From positions 14,407,180-14,471,179 of the forward strand of contig OX940872.1 of assembly GCA_954871525.1 (NCBI GenBank): a DNA stretch of 64,000 bases, written 5' to 3'. Below the pieces are notes generated by a model. That model was not told the origin of the DNA. It did not search any database and worked only from the letters and a program-made list of their open reading frames with translations. Below are positions 1 to 12,340 of this stretch, in pieces. A program made the translations under genes and the position numbers. This DNA comes from Parietaria judaica (lineage: Eukaryota; Streptophyta; Magnoliopsida; Rosales; Urticaceae). The first letter of the stretch is position 1; the number at the start of each line of letters is the position of its first letter.

Positions 1-235
1 ACATAGCCTTTATCTTGAAAATCCGAAATAACCTCGGGTGTGATCATTTCCATAATCGTAAATTATTTAGAGATCCTTGGTTATTATCTTAAACTCTGTG
101 TTTATTTTAATATCATAGCCCCATTAATCGAAATTGAATCTATTTTATGCTTGGGCCACAATGCTACCTCTACTGGTAGAATAGCTTGTATATGATTACT
201 TTAAAACCTCTATCCGATAAACGAAAACTCATTTT
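1..235. other. unassigned AT-rich flank
   Basis: No coding potential or recognisable repeat was seen between the window edge and the LTR start at 236. It is probably part of a larger repeat cut by the window edge. Confidence 0.3.
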
Positions 236-1615
236 TGTTGGACAGATGTTATCCATTTGTAAAAGATTATGACAAGTCGTTGAATAAATATGGTGCTTAT
301 GATGATAATCTTATTATAATTTATGGTATAGTAAAATAGAATGTTTGTTTCCTTAGTTCATAAAGGGTGAAATTATGTTATTATTATCACAACATATTCA
401 ATGTGAGGATAATTAATCATCATAATAAACGAACTTAAAATATTTGTGACCTGATTAACTGGGTGGGAGCCCATTAATCGTATAAGGTCATTAATGTGAT
501 TAAGTGACAATCCTATTCTGGATTATTTGTGTGTCACAGTCACCAGAAGTGCATTAAATGTGAAGTGTCTTCATACTGGACTAGACCTGAATTAAAATCA
601 AGACATTATCATATAAGCGTGTCACTGATAACTTGAGTCACAAACAGATGATCAAATGGATATTCGTTCTAAGTCCTGAGTGGTCTTGAGTCCGAGTTGC
701 TAGCTTGATTGTTCTTTGATTTAGCTGTTAAAGAACACAAGTTGTTACCACTTTTCCCAACACTATTATTTTGGTAACGTGATAGTTAGCAATGAGGATA
801 TAGCTTGATCATAGACATGGGCATCACACATCTCTCTTCAGAGTCATGATGATTCCCTTGATCGTCGGGGGTAAAAGCGAGAGGTACCCGTGCGCAACTC
901 ATGAATAGAAACCATAAGTGAGTTATTCATGTTATTACTGACCGAGTCAATGAGGAAAATGAGATGAAGGGCAAAACGGTAAAAATCTCCTGCTCATGTG
1001 TGATTCATCAAGTGAAAGAATAATTACCCGAATTTGATTGTATCAATGGAAAACCTGCTATTATAAAGGGAATAATATATACCGTATCACTAAAGAGTGC
1101 AGCCTCGGGTCTATAGTGGAGTCACTTCGAGGTTTGACGAACAACTAGCAGTTCGTTGGAGCTTAAATGATACGTGCCTATGGTCCCCAGGATATCTTTG
1201 TAAAGGATGATACCTACGTGATTATAGACATTCTAGATAATATTTAATCATTTGGTTATACTTATAAAACTGAAAGTCTGTGGCAGACATCAGATAGTTT
1301 TATCGTCAGCGTCACAAAAGTACCATATCTTGGTAACCAAAATAAACTGACAGAATAAATTTAGAATTTGGATTTATTTTCCTCACCATGATGTTGTAAA
1401 TTAAATTCTACGCAACTTTGCTTTTCGAAACGTGACGTTTCGACTTACGGTTTGTGATTTAGAGAATTTCTAAGTTTGTGCTCGTTTCGATAAACTATGA
1501 AATTAAATCACATGTCACGAATTTACATGATGGTGTGGCACCATGACATTTTAATGTGTGATATTGAGATCAGGAAATATTAATATAATTAAATTATTTC
1601 GATTTAATAAAGTGA
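236..1615 (+). repeat. LTR-A, 3'-truncated long Copia LTR
   Basis: It starts TGTTGGACA and follows the same order of landmarks as the other long LTRs here: the fragment AAAGATTATGACAAGTCG, the paired ATTAATCG..GGTCATTAATGTGACT block, and a GTGATATTGAGATCAGG block. Similarity to the copies at 17750 and 34453 stops near 1615. The downstream half, which would carry the TATA box and U5, is absent, and no matching target duplication could be assigned. It belongs to the same family as LTR-B to LTR-F. Confidence 0.75.
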
Positions 1616-2275
1616 TACAAATCGGGACGTATGCCGTCACCTTGGTCATATCCCGGATATGAATCCGAGGTAATTTCTAGACCGAAGGTGATTCAAACTA
1701 TTCACAAGATGTACTAAGGAATTCTTATATCGGCTCAACAACTATCCAAATCTAGATTTGTGGCTGTATGGGGCCACGGGAGACTAAAACCGTGGTGTTA
1801 ACTCACACCATTTTTGCTACTCAGATATGGACCGAAGGTCAATGCTAAAACGAATGTGAAGAAAATTGATTGGATATATATTCCAAGAGCAAATATCACC
1901 CTGAATTTTGCGTGAAAGTTGTTACGAGGTCAAATTTGACACGTATTGTGGAGAAAATTATAATCTCTCTTTCTGCCCTAATTAAGATTCCAGGTTGTTG
2001 CGAGATCTGATCGTGAAGCTGAATTGGTGAGAGATGCATTAAGGCATCTATTATCACCTCCACTTCTGCCCAAATAAAGATTTGAGGTCATTAAAAGTGG
2101 AAAGTGAAAATAATCGTGGTGTCCACTATCACATTGGTTTCTCCCCAGATGAAGATCTGAGGTCGTTATATGACCCGTGGTGAATCAAACAAATTTTTGA
2201 TGCATTAAGGCATCAAATATATCACTTTGGTTGTTGCTCGAATGAATATTCAATTTTGTTGCAAGTCAAAAAATA
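1616..2275. repeat. degenerate ~75-92 bp tandem repeats
   Basis: A motif of the form CCC(A/G)(A/G)AT(A/G)AAGATYYGAGG recurs near 1975, 2067, 2144, 2235 and 2312, with weaker relatives near 1655 and 1840. The phrase GCATTAAGGCATC appears at about 2035 and 2202. The block sits directly before a decayed Ty3-type gag, so it may be that element's leader. No gene was seen in it. Confidence 0.45.
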
Positions 2276-3345
2276 GTGCAAATCATAGTGTTCACTTTCA
2301 CCTCGTTTAGTACCCGGATAAGGATCCAAGCACACCTAACGACGCTTGAGCAGAAGATGAAATTGCTGCAAGACAATTTCGAGGAGAAAATGCAATCGCA
2401 GCAAGATGAATTTGAGGAGAATATGGTTAAGCGCCGACAAGTAGTGGAGGCGAGAATGGAATCACGCCTCGATGCCCTTGAGGCGAAGCTAGAAGATGGT
2501 GACCTAGACGATGGTGAAATCCTTCCAAAAGGATATAGTGACCTAGACGGCAACACAAAAATTCTAGATATAGGGTTTCACAACCTAAATCTGGAAAAAA
2601 AATGGAGTATTGGGAAAAGTTGGGTTCACGGCCACCACTAGTTGTGGCGGCGGTGGCGCAGGCTCCAGCGATATCTCTGGCGGCGCAAGCCCCGACATAA
2701 CTCAGGCAGGAAAGAGTGGGAAGCTCCATGAAACCCTAATCTAGGGTTTAAAAACCTAGATTTAGGGGAAAAGAAATTCCATGATTCCACTGCAATGATT
2801 GCAGGCACCTGCGGCGGAAGTGGAGGAGGTCCTGATTCCGGCGAATATTCCGACGCCTTATCCGGCATCAGCAAGTCAAGAGGCAGAAATTTTAAAAACA
2901 TTCAAGAGATGCTTAATCTAGGTTTAGCATCAAAAAGAGGCAGTTTGGGGCTAAACGAAGATAGTAGAGACACGAGCTTATGGGAGTGGGCTTATTGGCA
3001 CGCGAAGGAGCCATGAAAGGTACTGAACAATAAGGTGAAGATAACGGGGCAGGACAATCTTGCTCGACACATGGACGGATATGAACGTGATGGAAACTCG
3101 AGAAAAAATTTAGGAATGACATATTTCGATGGGAATGACGCCGAAGAGTGGTTGGAGCGAGCCGAGATGTGCTTTTCTTGAAGAAGAATGAAGTAATATG
3201 ATAAAGTGGAAGAAGCATACCGGTACCTAGACAGGAAGGAGCGAAAGTGGTTTGATTGGTGCGATAACAATGATCGTTTCAAATCGTGGGATGACTTCGC
3301 GAGTAGGTTCGAAGGGACGTTTTCACAGATGAGTTAGAGCTTGAG
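2276..3345 (+). pseudogene. decayed Ty3/gypsy gag fragment
   Basis: An open stretch at 2276-2641 encodes a highly charged coiled coil (LEQKMKLLQDNFEEKMQSQQ, then EARMESRLDALEAKLEDG), typical of the N-terminus of plant Ty3/gypsy Gag. After stops and frame changes, a capsid-like segment follows from about 3115 (YFDGNDAEEWLERAEMCF, then WFDWCDNNDRFKSWDDF). This matches the FDG..PEEWL and W..W..F signatures of retrotransposon Gag. Several stops interrupt it and it ends abruptly near 3345. It is not in the same element as the Tat-1 gag that starts near 3920. No protease or pol follows, so it is a fragment. Confidence 0.7.
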
Positions 3346-3856
3346 GTTAAGCTCAATTTCGAGGGCGAGAGTAATGATAGAACCGAATTTTAGAATTTAT
3401 TTAAATCAAGTCTTTTATTTTTTTTCCTTCTATTTATCTAATTAGGGTAATTGGTACATTTATTTATTTTAGGAAATAAATAGTAGGGGCCGTCGATTGC
3501 TATATATATATGGTAATTAGTTTTTTTTTTCTGTTGTGCGGAAATTAGTCGAGCTTGGTCTCTCTTTCTCCACCGTCGGAAGAGCTCGGCCGTCTCCGAG
3601 CTTGTCCGGCGGAATTTATTTGAGATTTATTCAATAAAATCGTTCGTGTTCATTCCTCTAAATTTTCCGTGTCGGATTTTGGGGTCGGTTCCTATCACAC
3701 ATCAAAGCCCAGTCAGTAAAAAAAAACCCAACTAATTATCTTGATCCCTCATAATCTCTTTCAATGTTATCTAGTTTTAACGGAAAGACCTGAGCTTAAG
3801 GTAATCTAAATTTGAAATTACACCAACCGTAATTTCGCTACTATGGTGGAAAATTT
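3346..3856 (+). other. possible end of a 5' LTR (R-U5) of Tat-1
   Basis: No gene is visible. The segment has a TATATATATATGG run near 3501, a pyrimidine-rich stretch at 3558-3573, and a polyadenylation-like TTCAATAAAATCG near 3630. The PBS-like motif at 3857 lies just downstream. This order suggests an LTR promoter and leader. No paired 3' copy was found, because the matching 3' region at 26441 is interrupted by another LTR. Confidence 0.35.
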
Positions 3857-3874
3857 TAGCGCCCACCATGGGGA
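3857..3874 (+). other. primer-binding-site-like motif of Tat-1
   Basis: TAGCGCCCACCATGGGGA differs at one position in its first seven bases from the TGGCGCC that pairs with tRNA 3' ends in many plant Ty3/gypsy elements. A GCGCCCACCRTGGGG phrase lies just before gag in Tat-type elements. The gag ATG follows at 3920. The missing G suggests decay. Confidence 0.45.
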
Positions 3875-3919
3875 AGAGGTGGTTTTCAACGCGTACTAAA
3901 TCACAGAGTTTTCTGAGAA

Positions 3920-4642
3920 ATGGTGAAGGAGAACGAGTCGGATGCCCAGAGGCAGGAGGAAGAGCTGCAGCGGCATAAGGAGTTGGAGGCCTTGGGACAT
4001 CAACACGTGGAGAATTCCCTACCGATCCAATACACGAGGCATTCCTCTGTGGTTCAGAATATTTTCCCAACGGTGGAGGAGTACCAGTGTAGGATAGCGG
4101 CACAGGAGCATAGAGATCGGCAATTTCGTGGAGCTTTAATGCAGGGAGGCAACGCGAGGACATCGATAGGAAAATTGACAAACGACGTAGGAGGATAAGC
4201 AGATGGCGGATCCACAGGAGCATAAGAAGCGACGAATGGAGAGAGCATGGTTCCCTTACACATGCACGAAGGCTAGGGAAATCTCCTACCACGTTTCGAA
4301 AATAATTTCCATATGGGAACATGAGTGGGATTTCTCGGTAATTCATGGAGCGAGGAATCCATTTTTCTCCACCCAACCTACCATTGCGAAAGGAGCATAA
4401 TAGAAATAGCGCAGCCACTACCACCGATGGTGACGTCGACGAACCTGATGATGGAAGGACAAGACCAGGTCAAGAGAACAATCTGGGAATTAAACTCCAG
4501 GATAGGATACATCGCATGTCAAATACACAAGGCGACGAGCTCGACCCCTGAAATTGGGTAGCTCGTGGAGGAAACGAGGAGAACCCTTTTCTCGATGATA
4601 ATTTCCAACGCCTCTGTGCATGACATTCCAAAGATCAGGGTC
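3920..4642 (+). pseudogene. Tat-1 gag, N-terminal part
   Basis: The first open stretch (3920-4198) begins MVKENESDAQRQEEELQRHK and is charged and helix-rich. Two overlapping stretches continue it in other frames to 4561. The last 80 bases read ..FSMIISNASVHDIPKIRVT, matching the stretch just before the capsid domain in Tat Gag proteins (PF..I....PKKFK pattern). The gene is interrupted at 4648 by Copia-1 and resumes at 14591. Stops and frame changes make it non-functional. The 215-residue minus-strand reading over the same bases is a shadow. Confidence 0.55.
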
Positions 4643-4647
4643 ACGTA

Positions 4648-7600
4648 AGTTGGACATGTGTCCTTAAACAAGCTGTCATTTGCCTAACTGTAAAATATTT
4701 TGACCAAAATCGTTGAATAAAAGATGTTACCTATTATGTTAATCTTATTCTAGTTTCTAGTAGAGTAAAGTAAAATGTATGTTCCATAATTCATGAAGGA
4801 TGCAATTCTGTTATTATTATTAGGGGTAAGCATTTTAGATCCAACCCGATGGCCCATCCCAATCCGTTAGAGACCCGACCCCAATCTAACCCGCTCAAAA
4901 TTGGGTCGGATCGGGCCGGACCAGACTATTATTCAGATCGGGGTCGAGTCCAAACCCTTGGGTCAGGTCGGGGTCTCCGACCCGACCAATATAATAAATA
5001 TATATTTCATATTAATTTTTATTCAAGAAGTAGTGTAATCTTTAGTCTTTAAATATTTTCATTTTCAATTTTATGTACAATTAAAGACCATTCAATCTCC
5101 CATTATCATGTGTTACATTGTTTAGTGTATGTTTTTTTGATTAAATTTATTTGGGGTATTTTAACTTGAATTTTGAGTTACATTGATGCATTTTTTTCAT
5201 ATTATTTTTTTGTTATATAAGTTCAAATTTTAATTAATCGGGCCATGGCGACCCAACCCAACCTAACCCGATTTTTATCGGGTCGGTTTGGTTCGGGCAT
5301 TAAAAAAATTGGGTCGGATCGGGGGTTTTTCTAGGAACCTGAAGTGATCGGGTCAGGTCCATAAAAAGCATCGGGGCGGCCCAACCCAACCCATGCTCAC
5401 CCCTTATTATTTTCACAACCGAGTTAATGTGAAGAAGAATTAATAATCATAATAAATAAACTTAAAAGGTCCATGGCTTGATTAATTAAGGGAGAGGTCA
5501 TTAATTGGATAAAGTCATTATTGTGACTAAGTGATATAATCCTATTCTGGATTAAGTGTGTGCATCACACTCACTAAAAGTGCATTAAGTATGAAGTGAC
5601 TTCATGCTGGACTGGACCTTACATAAACTCCAAAATTTGTTAAATAAGACCGTCGCTGACAACTTGGAGTTGAGTCACTAGTAGATGATCAAATGGATAT
5701 TAGTTTTAAGTCATGATTGACCACGAGCCTAGATTTTGGACTTGATTGTTCTTTGATTTAACTGTTGCAGAACACATTTACCGTCATTCCCAATGCTGCT
5801 ATTTTGGGAACATGAAAGTCAACAAATAAGTGTAAATTTGTCATAGAAACTGACATCGAATAGCTCTCTTCAGAATAAAGATGATTTCCTTAATTTTTAG
5901 TGGTGAGAAGTGAGAGATACCCGTGCGCAACTTATGAATCAAAACTATAAGTGGGTTACTCACAATATTACTAACTGAGTTGAGGATGATAACGGTATAA
6001 ACCGTCTACTCGTGGGTGGATCATCAAGTGAAAGATTAATAACTGGAATTTTATTGTATGTATGGAAACCTTTATATAAAGGGAATACTATATATTGTAT
6101 CACAAGAGAGTGAAGCCTCGGGTTTATAGTGGAATAACACCGAGTTTTGACGAAGCACTAACGATTCGTTGGAGCTTCAGTGATACAGGTCCATGGTCCC
6201 CATGATAGCTCCGAAACTAATGATTCCTATGTGATTTCATCATTCGATATGTTTTATCATTTGTCAGGATTCATAAAACTAAAAGTCTGGGTCAGACTTT
6301 GGCAGTTTTATTTAGACGTGGCAAAAGTACCAAAGTTTGGTGCTGGAAATTTAACTGATAAAAGAAATTTGAATTTGGATTTTTATCAAAAGTAAATTTG
6401 TTGGATATTAAATTCTAAGAAACTTTATTTTTTGGACCGAGTCGTTTCGACATACGGTTTGTGATTTAGAGAATTTACAAGTTTACGATCATTTTTGTAA
6501 ATATGTGAAATTTAATCACATGTCAAGAATTTAAATGTTTATGTTGTACCACAATATTTATTATATGATATTTAAATCAATGATTAATAATATAATATAA
6601 TTATTTGTATTTAATTATTAATATTCATATTAATAATTAATTAATAACTAACAGATTTATGTTATCATGAAATAAATATATTTGGTATATATTTAAGTCC
6701 GGTTATCGATATTATGGAAATTTCATGTGAATATATTCACACGAGTTTGACCAAGTTGGCTATGTAAAAATTGTGGCATAAGTATGAAGTTTAGGTGTTT
6801 GTGATAAAACTCTAAAATTAATTTAATCCATTAGATTGGAAATTATTTAATATCAAGTGTTGGATTGAGATAATTGATTTTTCCCCTTATGCATAATTTG
6901 AAATAATAAACTTGGTGACCAAGTTAAGGTTTTTGAAATATAGAAAATTAATTATATCCGTTAGATCGGTGTATGATTCAATCTTAAACGTCAGATGGGA
7001 AATTAATTAACATGTATATATGGCATGTATATTTCGAATATGAGAGAGAGAGAGAAATTGATTTCTATTACTTGGTAATCAAGTTTGAAACTTTATTTTT
7101 GTCTTGAATAAATATGGTGCATTAGATTGATTTTTGAATTAATTCCAACCATTGGATCTAGGGCATTCATTTAAAAAATACTATATATATACATGGTGAT
7201 TTCGAATTCATCTATATGAGAACCTGATCGGTTGATCGGTTGTTTAATTGATTGATTTAGAAAGACTTCCTTATTTGATTAAATTCCTAATTAATTTAAA
7301 CTATTGGATTATTTCTAGATTCAATCTAGACCATTGGTTTGAGAGAATTATATATATTTACTTTATATAGAAATCGAAAGTTGGGGGAGAAAGACTTCCT
7401 TATTGGTCAAACCTTGAGCGTATAAATAAGAAGCTCATTTCATATATTTAACACACCTCTCCAAGAGCAAGAATTCGACGACTCTCTCCCTCTATAGAGT
7501 CTGCGAATTATTTGCCTATGATTTCTCTTTTGTGGATCGTCTTAGTGAGATGTTGTTCGTTGGTAGCTTTAAAAGAACCTTCAGTTAAAGTTTTGGCAAC

Positions 7601-8003
7601 AGAGTCCTACCGGCGAAGCCCACCCTTGGGTACGAGGAGTCCAAGAGAATATCCCATAAGATCACAGGAGTTTCCCACAAAATCGGCGAGCCCTACCTGA
7701 TTCAAAACGCGCAGTAGGAAGTCATCATTATCTGAGGTACGACCTTATGCATTGGGTCAATAAATGCAAACCTTTATGTAAAACTTTATTTATTTCCTAA
7801 TAGACTAGATTATTAATAATGAATTTATCAATATTAAATTGCTAATAATTTATCAGATCTTGTTCCTAGTAATTATCCGATGTTAATACGTTGTACGGAG
7901 TAACAATTTTTCCGCCTTTAAATATTTTTCGAAATGTTACCTAGAAGTATTAGCAGCATATATCGTGATAAATACACCAAAATCGTAATGAAATTCTTGA
8001 ACA
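4648..8003 (+). repeat. LTR-B, 5' LTR of Copia-1
   Basis: It begins AGTTGGACATGTG and ends TTCTTGAACA. Removing the MITE and its duplicated site leaves about 2.77 kb, the same size as the solo LTRs at 17750 and 34453. A TATA box (TATAAATAAG) lies at 7421. The AT-rich U3 is full of CCATTGGAT/ATCCAATGG-type motifs. The ending TTCTTGAACA differs from the ..TTTCCAACA ending of LTR-D and LTR-F, so B and C form a separate subfamily. Confidence 0.85.
4822..5403. mobile_element. hAT-type MITE in LTR-B
   Basis: Imperfect inverted ends AGGGGTAAGCAT and ATGCTCACCCC enclose 582 bp with no coding capacity. The 8-bp sequence TTATTATT flanks both sides (4814-4821 and 5404-5411), though it is itself repetitive. 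The interior is rich in GGGTCGG and CCGACCC blocks in opposite orientations near the two ends, so it can fold back. The uninterrupted site can be seen in the other LTR copies (ATTATTATCACAAC). Eight-base duplications and AGGGG-type ends fit hAT-derived non-autonomous elements. Confidence 0.7.
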
Positions 8004-8005
8004 AT

Positions 8006-8019
8006 TGGTATTAGAGTCA
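8006..8019 (+). other. Copia-1 primer binding site
   Basis: TGGTATTAGAGTCA lies two bases after the 5' LTR end. It differs by two transitions from TGGTATCAGAGCCA, the usual plant Copia site complementary to initiator methionine tRNA. Confidence 0.8.
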
Positions 8020-9720
8020 TTGTTCAAGGATAAATAATTACGTAATTTATTTAAGGTTTTAAAAATGAAAGAAGGATTTTTTGAATAAATAATTACGTAC
8101 TTCGGCCAGGCCCAGGCCACGGATAAAACCAGCCCAGGTTATTCACCCAGCAAGCAAGGCCACACACTAGGCACAGCGCAAGGGCAGGTCATGCATGGCT
8201 TGGCCGAGACCCGGTAGGCGTACGCTGCCTGGCAACGTCGTGGGCCTGCGGTCCCGTGCCAAGGGCACGCTGCCAGGCAGTGTTCAAGGTCCTCGGAGGG
8301 CAGCTCGTGGGGAATCTGTAAGCCCGGTTAGCCAACGTGCTTAATTTTATGTACTGGGACAGATTTTTAAACCCGAACCAAATATCCATGGATTAAGTAA
8401 TTAATTAATTTTTTGAATTAATATTTATGAATTAAATTGATTTTGTTTGATTAATTAATTTATTAAAATACGGATGATATCTTTGGTAAATAACACTGTA
8501 TTATTTTAAACAAAATATGGATGTTATTTTTGTTAAATAACATTGTCTAATTTTTTTAATTCATAATCTAAATTTATGGACGATAATTATTTGAAGAAAA
8601 TATCATTGTCTTATTTTAAATTTTCATAAAAAAATTATTAATGGGATAATTCTATGAATGATAATTCTTAGAGAATAAGTATCATTGATATATAATTATA
8701 AATTCATCATAGATATAATTTGTTAAATTATTTTCATAACCCCGTGAAACATATTGTCTATGTTAATGTCGTTAATATTATGTCAGTATCGGATAGATAT
8801 GAATAATGAACCATAAATAAGAGTGGTTTGTTATTAATAATCGCAAATATTTTAAACTTACAATATTGCCAAAGGAAGAACGAATTAAAAGTGGGGCCGG
8901 TTCACCATCCATTTCTGGGTGACCATTTAGTACCCCTCCTATCTACCTCTAGTGCGTACGTTTTGATCTATCACTACCGATGAAGTAATAAATAACTGAC
9001 TAGATTTATTAGATATCACCCCGATAATTATAACGCCTAAAGATAAACAATTTTGATGTGTGTTATTAAATGGAGTTTATAATAAGTTTTAATAACTTAG
9101 GAGTTTAAAAATGTTATTTCTACAACCATGGAAAGTATAGAATATCTTATAATGGTCTCCATTATTAATATCACACGGTCTGCTGACCACACCGCCTCGA
9201 GTCACTTTAATGTGTCCATTTCCCAATGAAAGCATGTTTGTGAAAGGTTTGACACCGTGATAGTTCAAAAAGAATATGGAGATGGAGGAATCTTTGAAAT
9301 GGACCGCGAGTCACCCTAGTGTGAGCATTCCCTAAGGACGACATTTCCAAGACTAATTTGAGAACCGGAAATAATGGGTTAAGCTTCCAAAAAAGTTGGT
9401 GCTTCCCGACCATCTATGGTGATAGTTAATAATCATAGGGAACTTTTGTAGTTCTTGTTTTGAATATTAAATAAGTTTATGAGTAAAAATTCGTTAACCA
9501 AACTACACTGTTGATCCCGATGAGTCACCCTAGAGTGCCTATTCGCCAAGGATAGCAACCACGTCTATAGTCGGTTAAATTATTACGAAATAGTTAATGA
9601 ATTTAATTAATTACGTTTTCCCGGAATATGTTTGCATCATGTAACTATTTCAAACCAATAATTTCCTAAAACATTCTACGTAAAATAAAGTTTAATAAGT
9701 TTCTTTTGGAGTGCCAATCA
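8020..9720 (+). other. Copia-1 leader, non-coding
   Basis: No gene was seen in this 1.7-kb stretch between primer site and gag. It includes a GC-rich island (about 8105-8325, with repeated GGCCCAGG and GGCA(C/A)GCTGCC(A/T)GG phrases) inside otherwise AT-rich DNA. Repeated short phrases resembling GAGTCACCCTAGTGTG occur near 9200, 9310 and 9522. Its position fits a long 5' untranslated leader. Confidence 0.5.
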
Positions 9721-10500
9721 ATATGTCAAATCCCATTATGTCTTTTCTTTCAAACAACACTCTGGCCAGAAGTAACTTTCCAAAATGAAAGAGTAACATC
9801 AACATTGTTTTGATAAGTCAGAACATTTTGTTTGTTCTCCCGGGTGAATGGCCCCCTTCTCCGGCTGCTAACAGTGCCAAGGGAGTGAAATAACTCTATG
9901 ATTCTTGGATTCATGCGAACAATCGTGCTAAGCTTATATTCTAGCTAGAATGTATGATTCCCTGTGAATCAAGTTAGAGGAGAAAGAAACTGCTTTTGAG
10001 ATCTTGGAGTCTCACCAAAAAATGCATGGAAAGCAATCCGAGCAGGCTCAACATGAAGCGAATCATCGCTACATGAATGCCAAAATGAAGTCAAGCACTT
10101 ATGTTCATTACCATGTCCTAAGCATGAATAACTTATTCAATTAGGCTAAGCTGCATGTGGCCACGGTAGAACAGAAATCTGAGATCAACATTATCTTTAA
10201 TTCACTATCACCTAAGTTTGTCCCGTTCACCAGTAACTACATTATGAATAAACTGAAGTATGGTTTGACACAGTTGGTTAATGAGTTGCATACCTTTGAG
10301 GATATCTTAGTATTGGTTAAGAAAAAATCTTAATTGAACATTGCGTTTAAGAAATGGTCTTCTTCTAAGAATCCCAAGATGAAGAAAAGGCCTGGTCCCA
10401 AGAGTAAATGGGGGAATATGCCTTCTTTGTAAGGAAAAGGGACACTGAAAAAGAGATTGTCCCAAGTTCCATAATGAAAATAAGAATGAAAATGGTGAGT
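9721..10500 (+). pseudogene. Copia-1 gag (decayed)
   Basis: The reading begins MSNPIMSFLSNNTLARSNFP, then continues through frame changes to a clear Copia Gag (UBN2-type) segment: FNSLSPKFVPFTSNYIMNKL followed by LTQLVNELHTFED, near 10195-10310. A lysine-rich stretch and a degraded CCHC knuckle (GKGTLKKR, cf. KGKGHWKRDC) lie near 10430-10460. Many stops are present. This is Copia rather than Ty3 gag and fits the initiator-Met primer site. About 480 bases of unassigned sequence separate it from the RT piece. Confidence 0.7.
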
Positions 10501-10980
10501 GTCTCACCCGATAATTTTCGAAAGCACATTTGTTTTAGAAGATAATTTTATCTAAAGATCTAAAACTGAGATATGTGACATTATTTTTTTTTCATCACCA
10601 GCTAAGGAGTAATTGTCTATGGTCCTCCAAAGAACTCGGGAGCGGCACATGAGGAATGATCAAGTTGAAGAATTTATTTTCTTTTATGTTTTTACTCTCA
10701 TTCATTACATTAAGGATCAAGTTTTTTTAAGGGCGATTTGAAAACCCTTCAATTTTTTCATGACAATAATTAAGTTTTTCTTCAATAAAAGATTTTTAAT
10801 TTTGCAAATATGATCCTTTGAAATATTGAATAATTGCAAGCGATTCTATGTTAGATATACCTTGTTCACTAGATATAGATTTCATGCTAATATAAGTCTA
10901 AGGTTTTAGAAACTATCAATAGTAAAAATATTTAATATGTTGGAAGTATAAGACACTTGGAATTATATTCATGGATGTGC
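10501..10980. other. unassigned internal spacer of Copia-1
   Basis: AT-rich, with no readable protease or integrase. The region between gag and RT has been lost or replaced. Confidence 0.4.
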
Positions 10981-11463
10981 CATGTGACTTAGTCACAGAT
11001 TTGCCAACAGTGCCTGTTGTCGAAGAGAGTACGGAAACCACGGTCCCAAATTTAGAAGTCTAGGGTACTCAGAAATAGTGGGAGCTTTAAACGACTGGTT
11101 GAACGCTACGAGCATACCCTGATAGAGTTTCACCTAGCTGTTACTAATAGTAGTTTGAATATCCCATAGGCTTTAAGAAAACTATGGTTGATACTGATAG
11201 AAGGGAATGGCAGGAAGCCATGAACCAATAAATAGAATCAATGGATTCTAACCAAGTCTGGGAACTTGTAGACTTACCGGATAGCTTCAAAACCATTGAC
11301 TGTAAGTGGATCTACAAGAGATAGAGAGCAGTGGACGGGAAGGTTAAAACCTTTAAGGCTAGACTAGTGGCAAACGGTTTTACCTAGAGAGAATGTATTG
11401 ATTTTGATGAGACCTTCGCTCCAGTCGCTAAGTACAAGTCCATCCGGATTCTCATTGACTTGG
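10981..11463 (+). pseudogene. Copia-1 pol fragment (RT N-terminus)
   Basis: The reading contains REWQEAMNQ, SNQVWELVDLPDSFKTIDCK, then a tract ending FKARLVANGFT, and DFDETFAPVAKYKSIRIL. This is the start of a Copia reverse transcriptase (..W.L..LP...K.I..KW..K....G.....KARLVA.G..Q..G.DF.ETF.PV). Three in-frame stops occur (for example in place of the residue before IESMD). The frame ends at 11463, exactly where an inverted LTR fragment starts, so the catalytic YVDD region and RNase H are absent. Confidence 0.8.
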
Positions 11464-12340
11464 GGAGGGCTCCGCCGATGCTAAGGAAAACTCCCATGAT
11501 CTTCCGCGATATTCTCCTGGACTCCTCGTACCGAAGCGTGGGCTTCGTCGGCAGGACTTTGTCGAAAAATTTAACTGACGGTTCTTTTAAAGCTACCGGA
11601 GAAAATATCTCCTAAGCCGAACTAGAAGAGAAATCAGAAGCACAAAACTCGCAGACCCTAGAGAGAGAGGGAGAGCTCGAGTTTTTGCTCTGGGGAAGGT
11701 ATGAAAAATGTGTAGAATGAGCTTCCTATTTATAGGCTCAAGCTGTAACCGATTTGAGATTTTCCCTCCCTTTATTCGAATTTATTAAATTAAATATGAT
11801 TAATTATTTCAATCCAATGGTCCAGATTCAATCTCATCTAAATCCAATTGATATAATTAATTAGGGATTTAATTAAATAATAATATATGATAAGATCAAA
11901 ATATTTAATCTCATCATCATATTAATATAATTCGAATTATATATATACATATTGAAATTCGAAATTGTTTATGATTATCTAGATCCAATGGTTAAAAATA
12001 AATCTTAAACCAATCCAACAGATCAAATCAATTAGGGATAAAGTCAAATACCCTAGGGTTTTACAAAACCCTAACTCGAACTTTTATCCACAATATTATT
12101 CGAATTATATATTTTATATATAACATTAATTAATTTCTAATCCGACAGTAAAGATTAAATCTCAAAACCGATCCAACGGACACAATTAATTAAGAAAATT
12201 CGAAATACCTAAACTTGGTCACCAATTTTCAATTTCGAATTACATTTAGGGTTCAAATCAATTATCTCAATCCAACGGTTGATATTAAATCATAACCGAT
12301 CCAATGGATTAAATTGATTTTAGGGTTTTAGTCTATAGAT
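11464..12340 (-). repeat. inverted LTR fragment
   Basis: Read on the minus strand, it matches the U3-to-U5 part of LTR-D: AACCCTAA.., GATCCAATGGATT.., a TATA box (CCTATAAATAGG near 11730), the pyrimidine-rich CTCTCTCTAGGGTCTGCGAG, and GAAGCCCACGCTTCGGTACG. It is closer to the LTR-D/F subfamily than to LTR-B/C. It abuts a plus-strand LTR (LTR-C) at about 12340 and RT at 11464. This suggests either a nested antisense insertion later trimmed by deletion, or an inversion. Confidence 0.8.

Noticed and set aside
3777..4424. 215-residue minus-strand open reading
   Set aside because: It lies opposite the decayed Tat-1 gag N-terminus, has no recognisable domain, and its ATG sits in the middle of gag-like sequence on the other strand. 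Treated as a shadow.
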